A stretch of 64,000 nucleotides of DNA from Mytilisepta virgata. Taxonomy: Eukaryota; Mollusca; Bivalvia; Mytilida; Mytilidae. This document shows, one piece after another, positions 57,101-64,000 of the stretch. Location of the stretch: positions 434,001 to 498,000 of the forward strand of contig JAPWFG010000015.1 of assembly GCA_028015205.1 (NCBI GenBank). The letters are read 5' to 3'. Both the position numbers and the translations under genes were made by a program. The notes beneath the pieces are model-generated. The model was not told the DNA's origin, did not search any database, and worked only from the letters and a program-made list of their open reading frames with translations. Numbering within the stretch: position 1 is the stretch's first letter; the number at the start of each line of letters is the position of its first letter.

Positions 57101-58503
57101 TTTTGCCAGTCCCTGGGCATCCTTTACAGGCTAAATACTGTGGTCCTTATACAATTGACAGTAAAATCAATGATTTGAATTATATTGTAAAAACTCCAGG
57201 TCGGCGTAAACAAAATAGAGTGTGTCACATTAATATGTTAAAACCATATTTTGAGCGTACTAATGAAGGTGAGAGTAAACCAGTTGCCACTTTAGCCATG
57301 GTTAAATCGGAGAACGATCATGACAAACCAGATATAATTGAACCATCTTTTGATTCGAAGACTATGGAACAAACTGTTAGATTGAAAAATTCAGAAATTT
57401 TGTCAAATTTAGACTCAAAACTTGCACATCTGTCTTTCGATCGCAGACAAAAATTGAAAACTTTGGTATTTTCTTTTAAAAATCTTTTTCCAGATGTGCC
57501 AAACAAAACCACTGCTGTTTGTCATGATGTTGATGTAGGCGATGCTTCTCCAATTAAGCAACATCCTTACCGGCTCAATCCACTTAAACTTGATGTTATG
57601 AGACAAGAAATTAGATATATGCTTGACAATGATATTATTGAGCCGAGTAACAGTGAATGGAGCTCTCCTTATCTTCTTGTGCCCAAACCAGATAAAACCT
57701 TTCGTTTCGTTACTGACTTCAGAAAAGTCAACTCAGTTTCAAAATCTGACTCCTATCCGATTCCAAGGATAGAGGATTGCATTGATAACATTGGACAATC
57801 AAAATTCGTAAGCAAATTTGATTTATTAAAAGGTTACTGGCAGGTCCCCCTGACACCGAGAGCTCGTGAAATATCAGCTTTTGTCACACCAGACGGCTTA
57901 TTTCAATATACTGTCATGCCGTTTGGTATGAAGAATGCTCCAGCTACGTTTCAAAGAATGATCAATAATGTTATAAAAGATTTAGACTGTTGTTATGCTT
58001 ATATTGATGATCTTATTGTATGTAGTGATAGCTGGGAAGAGCATTTAACACATTTATATGATACTTTTGATAGATTGTCACAATCAAATTTGACTGTTAA
58101 TCTTGCTAAAAGTGAATTTTGTAAGGCCACTGTTGATTATTTAGGGCACACAGTTGGCCAAGGTCAAGTGAAACCTATTATGGCTAAAGTGGATGCAATT
58201 ACCAATTTTCCTCCTCCTACAAATAAAAAACAACTTATGAGATATTTAGGCATGATTGGATTTTACAGAAAATTTTGTTCAAATTTTGCTACTGTTGTTC
58301 AACCATTGACTCATCTTTTACGAAAAGATTCTAAATTCATCTGGAGTGATAATTGTCAAAACTCTTTTGAAAAAAGCAAATCACTTTTAATTAACAGTCC
58401 CGTTCTTATCACTCCAGACTTTAAAAAGCAATTCAAACTTGCCGTTGATGCAAGTGATGTAGGAGTTGGAGCCGTTTTATATCAAGAACCAGAGGTTGAC
58501 TAG
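54175..58503 (+). CDS. Gag-protease-integrase-reverse transcriptase polyprotein, RNase H truncated
   Basis: 1,442 codons in one frame from ATG at 54,175. The N-terminus is rich in Lys/Glu/Leu (coiled coil about 75-130), followed by a gag domain and a CCHC knuckle (CAYCKKNGHLMADC, residues 353-366). The protease has RDTGAS (Asp 437). Integrase has a zinc-binding H686/H693 and C720/C723 set, catalytic D757, D816 and E852 (exact DD35E spacing), and a GPY module at 990-992. RT follows, with motif A FDLLKGYWQ (D1216) and YIDD (1276-1279). RNase H starts (VDAS, D1425) but ends at a stop 17 codons later. The other RNase H catalytic residues are lost, so this protein should lack RNase H activity. Confidence 0.93.
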   Translation: MEFDAGKFLKTPDLEGFDKLKKEELVLLAKHLKIDFRTSMRKQIIKNLVIDNLVDLEIFGEEALDLKVENVDALKLKQLELEHELKLKQLEKEEKQLQAELEMRERLEMEKIKIEIAKVESNTKSKSEQFEAAKNIRLVPKFCEKTVDKFFPQFEKIAQNLKWPKPYWTTMLQSVFVGKAAEIYSALSSEKSSDYDTVKQEVLKAYELVPEAYRQKFRSYKKFETQTYVEFAREKEDLFDKWLTSKKIDKNFDKLRQLMLLEEFKQCVNLDLKTHLDDKTVETLQDAAVVSDNYTISHKRSFKGQNFNTSSGNYKNQSTERTDIKPVAQNKSPSSYNMSGPKFDTFEKKSLTCAYCKKNGHLMADCFRLQKKNERDHKPKSSACTTPVVTNKLECPASQALKSSFCDYMEDYKPFMSDGFVSIVNNTTPQPIKILRDTGASQSLLLEGMLPLSEETSVGASVLLRGVELGCIDVPLHRIYLKSDLITGPVVVGVRPTLPVEGVSLLLGNDLARNKVVAEPIVTSEPVVDVKSPEDDAELYPACVVTRAMARKQQDEDLQEGQYDYMDLSDSFFADIEGPGSSEKAIIRPPGTNKRVIMPWPDVNSHSLDKRTFREEQNKDPEVLQLGKRALPQEEADKVAECYYHKDGILMRKWRPPDAIPEEEWRVLYQVVVPKVYRQEIIGLAHDTPLAGHLGIRKTCLKILQHFYWPRLRNDVTEYCKSCHICQVVGKPNQKIPPAPLLPIPAFEEPFSRVLIDCVGPLPKTKTGNAYLLTIMCTSTRFPEAIPLRNIKTPTIVKALIKFFTLVGLPKSIQSDQGSNFMSGLFQQVVYQLGIAQYRSSAYHPESQGALERFHQTLKNMIRTFCLQFDRDWDDGVHFLLFAVREAVQESLGFSPFELVFGHTVRGPLKLIKEKWLTEHTDLNLLDYVSRFKEKLYTACQIAQKNLKTVQNKMKIWYDKDARDRVFEPGDKVLVFLPVPGHPLQAKYCGPYTIDSKINDLNYIVKTPGRRKQNRVCHINMLKPYFERTNEGESKPVATLAMVKSENDHDKPDIIEPSFDSKTMEQTVRLKNSEILSNLDSKLAHLSFDRRQKLKTLVFSFKNLFPDVPNKTTAVCHDVDVGDASPIKQHPYRLNPLKLDVMRQEIRYMLDNDIIEPSNSEWSSPYLLVPKPDKTFRFVTDFRKVNSVSKSDSYPIPRIEDCIDNIGQSKFVSKFDLLKGYWQVPLTPRAREISAFVTPDGLFQYTVMPFGMKNAPATFQRMINNVIKDLDCCYAYIDDLIVCSDSWEEHLTHLYDTFDRLSQSNLTVNLAKSEFCKATVDYLGHTVGQGQVKPIMAKVDAITNFPPPTNKKQLMRYLGMIGFYRKFCSNFATVVQPLTHLLRKDSKFIWSDNCQNSFEKSKSLLINSPVLITPDFKKQFKLAVDASDVGVGAVLYQEPEVD

Positions 58504-58597
58504 GTGGAGTTTATTGTTACAGGAATATGATATTATTGTAAAACATATTAAAGGTAAAGATAATGTAATAGCAGATGCTTTATCTAGATCTTATTAA
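58502..58597 (+). pseudogene. C-terminal remnant of RNase H
   Basis: Directly after the stop, another frame reads RWSLLLQEYDIIVKHIKG then ADALSRSY and a stop. This is the usual end of Gypsy RNase H. The middle of the domain is missing and the frame shifts at the join, so an internal deletion of roughly 80 codons (estimated from typical family length) has occurred. Confidence 0.85.
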
Positions 58598-58678
58598 AAC
58601 ACTGTATACATACTATATATATATATATATTTTTGTATATATTGTTCATGAAGTTCTCGTTACACTCAAACTTCTTTT

Positions 58679-58689
58679 AAGGGGGGAGG
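58679..58689 (+). other. Polypurine tract
   Basis: AAGGGGGGAGG lies immediately before the 3' LTR and is the expected plus-strand priming site. Confidence 0.85.
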
Positions 58690-59296
58690 TGTTATGATAT
58701 TGTAATTATTATATTTATTTATCTTGGCCTGGTTTGTTTTGTGTGGCCTTGTGACGTGTATAATGTGTTTACATAATACTTATAGTTGTTTACCAAATAA
58801 TGTTATAACTGCGCAGTTTAGAAATCACTGGAACAATAATGGATACTGGTGGAATGACTAGAACTTTCTATTTGACTTACGTAATAATTATGGTGTGATT
58901 CGAACTTCTACCGTATTCCAGAAGTTTCCGTTCTACAGTATATATATGGACACGAAAGTTAAACTTGCAGAGCATAGCATATTGGACCGTACATAGACAT
59001 TCTTGTGTTCTCAGCTGTTGGATTTATTTACGTTTCATACATCGTACTTGACAGACTGTTATTTTCATTACATCATACTAGATTGTGACTGATTGGATAT
59101 AATATTCCGTTTGGATTCAGGCAACAGTGACCAGAATTCCGGATCAAGAAAAAACAGGATTTTGAACAGTTAAGTTGACATTTTAGTTTTTTTTTGTAAT
59201 ATTTTGTAAACTTGTATATAATAAATCTTGTTAAATTTTATTATTGATTTGTGTCTTTTGTTGGCTACAATTTAAAAGGTGATTTCGGCCGTAACA
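58690..59296 (+). repeat. 3' LTR
   Basis: 607 bp, apparently identical to the 5' LTR, followed by the CTAG target duplication. Confidence 0.95.
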
Positions 59297-59706
59297 CTAG
59301 TAGGGTTACATAAGTATACATGTACGTTGTTATGGTATCCGGACAATAAATGACCCCGTGATTATTTCAAATGTCCCTGGTGTTCTATAAAACTTAATGG
59401 CAATGGTTTCAGTAATGATCGTTAAAACGTCGGAAACGAGAAATACCTAACTTGCTTTCATGGTACGCATACAAACAGTGAAGTGTGTTTCAACTTGAGA
59501 AAGTCCTCTCCACATACATGTTATTCAGGCAATAAATTTTTGGTCTACATTGACATGATTTTGAATAGAAAAGTATGATTAATTTCAAGCAATTGCACAT
59601 TTCACCTCACCTAAATGATTATGCCCATCTTCCATTATTGCTCGCAATGGTTTAGTGATGTTTTGTCTTTTGATGAGGATTACGAAGAATGAAAAATCTG
59701 AGTTTT
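59297..59706. other. 3' flank of gene B, no other feature
   Basis: Counterpart of about 17,435-17,842 immediately after the LTR element's target duplication. Nothing was recognised. Confidence 0.5.
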
Positions 59707-59712
59707 TTTATT
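59707..59712 (-). terminator. Candidate polyadenylation signal AATAAA (gene B)
   Basis: Same position relative to the stop codon as 17,843-17,848 in gene A. Confidence 0.4.
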
Positions 59713-59744
59713 TTAAACAAATGATCCTATTCAAACATGAAACC

Positions 59745-62700
59745 TTAAATAGCGTCACAGTATTCATTCACTGGTTTGATAGAATTCTTATATTTGCGCT
59801 GGTACAGGTTGATACAGTCGATAGATATTATACAAATGACTGGTATTAACATTAAAGAGACCGATATCCATCCAAATGAAATTGAGGACTTTCTGTTATC
59901 AGGTGTTGATATTCGTTTTCGAATTGATCTTGACAATTTTTTTGTATTAACTGACATCTGTGGTTTAATGTTCTTTTCAAAGTCGTCCAAAACAATAGCC
60001 TTTAATTCAGATAGTGTCAGATTCAACAAATCAAATTTGGGCCATTTTTTGCCAATCTTGTCTATTGGACACATGCAGTGAAGGTCATCTCTAGCTGGTG
60101 GACAAGTACGGATGGTTTCCTGCGAAGGTTCATTGTGAAAATTGTTTTGTTGTGATGGTATGTTAGTTGTTATACCGACTGAAATGGCCTTTTCATCCAC
60201 ATGTGAAGGTGTGATATTTTCAGTTAATGTGCCTAGTGTAATTGTGCTGTATCCTAAATGACTATAGTGGAATTTTGATGCAAGTACCATATCTACTGGT
60301 GTAACATCAATATTTGTAAATGATTTTTCTCCCATTGGTTGATCAGTTTTATCTAGTGTTGGCGTCATACCATCTGTTGATACAGCCTTTGTGATAATAG
60401 TTTTTACCACTAACCCATGGTTTGAGTTATGGGAATGTGTGATATCTAAAGCAGCTATACCTGCTGTACTGTCTTCCATTATACCATCATTTGAGCTGTG
60501 TACAGTCTTGATACCTTCAATTCTAATATCAGCAGTAGTTGCGTGAACTATCATCAGTACTTTCGTAGCTAAATCAACTGTTAGTATGTTTTCGGTGTTC
60601 AGTCCACCAATGACGCTCATGACATCTACAGTTGGACTTATTGTACTTCCTTTCATCATTCCATGAATGGAAGTTTGTATAGGGGTTGAATGTAAAACTG
60701 TATTATTTGCTATATGTGTATTTTCTTTCTTCAATTTATCAACTGAGGTCACTGCAGGTGTGATGTCCTTTCTATGTATATCCACTGTTTCTGTACTTCC
60801 TTTCATCAATTCATCAATGTATGTGTGTATAGGTATGTCATACTCTGTTTTCATACCCGATGTAATTATCTTTTCTTCCATCAGTTCATCAATGTATGAA
60901 TTCGTAGACATTATATTTGTACCTGTTATATCGGTTGAAATTATACTTTCTTTCATTAGTTTATCCATGGAGGTCTGTGTAGCTGCGAAGGCTTTTGCTG
61001 GTATATCCGTTGTAATTCCTGTCATTAACCTATCAACGGAGGCCTGTGTAGGTGTGATTTCATCCGTCGTTAACCTCGCTTTAATTTCATTTTCCTCAAT
61101 CAGATCATCAATGGATGTCTGAGTAGACGTTATATCTGCTGTAGATTTGCTTTCTTTCAACATTCTATTAATAGATTTCTGTGTTGATGTGATTTCTTCA
61201 GTTTTTTCTTTCCCTGCACTTACACTTTGTTTTATCAGTTCATCAATGGAAATCTGTGTAGGTGTAGGTGTAATATCAGACGTAATTGTACTTTCTTCCA
61301 ACCATCTATAAACTGAGGACTGTGTATATTTAATATCGTCAGTTAATATGTGTTCACCAATAGTCTCTTTAGATAAGAAATCTTCTGTTGTTATATCCGC
61401 TTTAAATTTACTTAGCCCATCATTGGATGTTTGTGAAGGTTTGATATCTTTTGTTGTTACTTCCAATATAATTGTACTTACTTTAATCTGATCATCATTT
61501 GAGCTATGTTTAGGCGAGAGGTATTTTGTTATGTCTATTGAAATAGCAGTTCTGATATCCATTGTAATTGTATTATCTTCTAGAAGTCCATCGTTTGAGT
61601 TCTGTACAGGCGTGATGTATTGATTTGATGTTCTTTCGTATATCATTCCATCAATGAAATGCTGTGTTTGCTTGATATCTTCCGTTTTTATACCCTCTGT
61701 AATTGTATCTACATCCACGGATCCATCAACGGAGGTATGAGATAGCCTAATATCTTCTGCTGCTAATTCTGCTGTAGGTGTATTTTCCTCAATCAGCATA
61801 TCAGTAAATTTAGTTACAGCTGTGATATCTACACTTGCCGTAGCTCTCGCATTCACCGAAATGGTAATATTTTTCTTCTTTTCATTAACGGACGTCAATG
61901 AAGGCGTGATATTTTCTCTTCTTATGTGTATTGTTTTTATACTGTCTGTCTTAAATTCATTTAGAGAGGTCTGAAGAAGGATATTCCCCGTTCTTGTATC
62001 CACTGTTATTGTTCTATTGTTCATTATTTCTTCATTAGAGTTAGACACAGGTAAGATATATTCAGCTATCATAGAAATCGAATGTACAGTGTCGTCGATA
62101 AGGACATCACTGTAAGTACGTGTAGGCGTGAAATCTGTAATTTTAACGGCCGAAGTTGTATTTTCTTCAATCAGTCCATAAATGGAGGTCTGTATGGGAA
62201 TGATATTTTCTGTTATTTTATACGCTTTAATTGTACTTTCATTAATCAGTCCTTCAATGGAGTTATGTACAGCCGTGTTATCTGCTGTAATTGTGCTTTC
62301 ATCTATCAGACCATCAATGGAGTTCTGTACAGCCGTGACATCTTCAGTTGTTAAACACGCTGTAATTGGACTTTCTTTCATTATTTCATCAACGGAGTTC
62401 TGTACAGCGGTTGTAATATCCGCCGTAATTTCACTTTCTTCTATCAGTTCGCCAATGGAGGCCTGTGAGGACGTGACATCATCTGTTGTTAGATTCGCTG
62501 TTAATGTACTTTCTTTAATCAGTCCTTCAATAGAATTCTGTACAGCTGTGTTATCTGCTGCAATTGTAATTTCTTCCGACAGTTTTCCCGTTGCTTGGAT
62601 ACTTTCAGTTGTAATATCTGTTTTTATTGTACTTTCTTCCGACAGTTTATCCATTGCTGGGATACTTTCAGTTGTAATACCTGCTGTAATTGTACTTTCT

Positions 62701-63469
62701 TCCGACAGTTTATCCATTGCTGGGATACTAACAGTTGTAATATCTGCTGTTGTTGTACTTTCTTCCGACAGTTTATCCATTGTTGGGATACTTTCAGTTG
62801 TAATATCTGTTTTTATTGTAATTTCTGTCGACAGTTTATCCATTGCTGGGATGCATTCAGTTGTAATATCTGCTGTTATTGTACTTTCTTCCGACAGTTT
62901 ATCCATTGTTGGGATACTTTCAGTTGTAATATCTGTTTTTATTGTACTCTCTTCCGACAGTTTATCCATTGCCGGGATACTTTCAGTTTTAATATCTGTT
63001 TTCATTGTACTTTCTTCCGACAGTTTATCCATTGTTTGGATACTAACAGTTGTAATATCTGCTGTTATTGTATTATCTTCCGACAGTTTATCCGTTGATG
63101 AGATACTATCAGTTGTAATGTCTGCTGTTATTGTACTTTCTTCCGACAGTTTATCCATTGTTGGGATACTTTCAGTTGTAATATCTGTTTTTATTGTACT
63201 CTCTTCCGACAGTTTATCCATTGCCGGGATACTTTCAGTTTTAATATCTGTTTTCATTGTACTTTCTTCCGACAGTTTATCCATTGTTTGGATACTAACA
63301 GTTGTAATATCTGCTGTTATTGTATTATCTTCCGACAGTTTATCCGTTGATGAGATACTATCAGTTGTACTATCTGCTGTTATTGTACTTTTTTCCGACA
63401 GTTTATTCATTGATGGAATACTTTCAGTTGTAATATATGCTGTTATTGTATTATTATTTAACATTATGC
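59745..63469 (-). CDS. Last exon of fucolectin-domain, repeat-stalk membrane protein (gene B)
   Basis: Paralogue of 17,881-21,425 with the same acceptor (TTCTTTATTCTTTTACAG, exon from 63,469), phase 1. It encodes about 1,240 residues: fourteen 21-residue units, the diverged repeat stalk, the Cys-bearing juxtamembrane segment (TCPPARDDLHCMCP), one transmembrane helix (LMLIPVICIIS core) and the same cytoplasmic tail ending NEYCDAI. It differs from gene A by scattered substitutions, loss of three residues in the YLSPK..HSSN segment and the repeat-number change. The frame is fully open despite rapid repeat change, suggesting the protein is still expressed, or that the duplication is recent. The lectin exons of gene B should lie beyond position 64,000. 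The LTR element lies 449 bp past its stop. Confidence 0.82.
62583..63464 (-). repeat. 63-bp in-frame coding minisatellite, 14 units (gene B)
   Basis: Same 21-residue units as gene A. Units 2-5 and 6-9 are almost the same four-unit block (ending SSTDKLSED, QTMDKLSEE, PAMDKLSEE, PTMDKLSEE). A 252-bp tandem duplication therefore explains most of the length gain. The plus-strand open frames over the array are artefacts. Confidence 0.95.
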
Positions 63470-64000
63470 CTGTAAAAGAATAAAGAATAAATCAAATGCA
63501 ATCGATCTTATTATACTAGTCACGAAATCTTCCATTTAAAATATAAATCAGTCTTATAAAAAGTATAAAGAATTCTGATCAAACCGGTACTAGATGCCGT
63601 TTCAAATAACGAAATAAAGAAATGTTTGACGCACGAACAATAAAATTCTCAAAAAAACGTTTGACCATTCAGGCAGGTCGGAATATTCATTGCTGTGCGG
63701 TTGTTTACAGTTTTATTATTAACGAACTTATAAACCACCCTACTAGCTTAGGCACTTGGTTACGATCACTTAAAGTCGTACAACTATGATGGAGACTGTT
63801 TCACATGACGTCAATAGGACGTAAATACCAAAGTTTCATGATAGATAAGGAGAGGCCATAAATCCTGGTTAACACCACCACTGTTTTGAGTGTATGTACC
63901 TAGTCAAATTATCATGATTATATTTTGCCGTTATGTTTGTATATATGTTCGTTTGTGTAATGTTTTGTCTGTTCAGAGGCGTTTATTTATTCGTACGTCA
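63470..64000 (-). other. Intron of gene B, start of the part beyond the window
   Basis: It matches 21,426-21,960, apart from about 16 extra bases near 63,834 (TTTCATGATAGATAAG region). No other feature was seen. The duplication shows no sign of ending at the window edge. Confidence 0.7.

Larger units (their letters stand above)
53479..59296 (+). mobile_element. LTR retrotransposon, Ty3/Gypsy-related with integrase before RT (Gmr1-like order)
   Basis: A 5.8-kb element with two 607-bp LTRs (TGTTAT...GTAACA), a primer-binding site, one long gag-pol frame, a polypurine tract and the 4-bp target duplication CTAG (53,475-53,478 and 59,297-59,300). Unit A has the empty site near 17,434. The LTRs appear identical by eye, indicating very recent insertion. 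The domain order is gag, protease, integrase, RT, RNase H. That order is typical of Ty1/Copia and, among Gypsy relatives, of the Gmr1 group. No envelope-like ORF is present. An internal deletion removes most of RNase H. Confidence 0.92.

Noticed and set aside
53479..59296. Endogenous retrovirus with envelope
   Set aside because: Only about 100 bp separate the RNase H remnant from the 3' LTR and no envelope-like frame exists. The protein order and motifs are those of an LTR retrotransposon.

Overview
This window looks like nuclear DNA of a bivalve mollusc, most likely a mytilid mussel. It is AT-rich and intron-bearing, with no bacterial gene organisation. It holds a lineage-typical lectin-like membrane gene and many invertebrate retroelements. 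The species assignment is inference from gene and repeat type; no search was run.

The dominant feature is a large head-to-tail segmental duplication. Unit A (about 328 to at least 21,960) and unit B (about 34,436 to the window end) align in the same order and strand. Unit B is longer because of three insertions made after the duplication or absent from A. These are a composite 3-kb insert with a Penelope-like fragment (about 40,875-43,912), a 203-bp interspersed repeat (51,913-52,115, target duplication TACAA) and a complete LTR retrotransposon (53,479-59,296, target duplication CTAG). Minisatellite copy numbers also differ. The stretch 22,000-34,430 is seen once, because its B counterpart would lie past the window end.

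The host gene is on the minus strand. Three exons can be joined by good splice signals, all phase 1: 31,584-31,796 and 22,525-22,770 encode the two halves of a fucolectin-type (FTP, F5/8C-like) lectin domain. Exon 17,881-21,425 encodes a very long Thr/Ser/Ile-rich repeat stalk, a short Cys-containing juxtamembrane segment, one transmembrane helix and a short tail. Unit B carries the paralogous last exon (59,745-63,469). A signal-peptide exon is expected upstream but was not found.

The rest is mobile DNA. A tyrosine-recombinase (Ngaro/DIRS-type) retrotransposon with complete split direct repeats and an SGNH-hydrolase ORF (23,879-30,790) sits inside the intron that splits the lectin domain, and carries its own tRNA-derived SINE. 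An I-superfamily (Nimb-like) LINE is present in both units (11,047-16,210 and 46,898-52,253). Its shared internal RT deletion predates the duplication. The LTR element in unit B is Ty3/Gypsy-related but encodes integrase ahead of reverse transcriptase. A Penelope-like element with N-terminal GIY-YIG endonuclease (31,985-35,011) borders unit B, and its 5' segment recurs inverted on the other side of the lectin exon. Remaining intergenic DNA holds minisatellites, LINE tails, decayed Penelope pieces and no recognisable genes.
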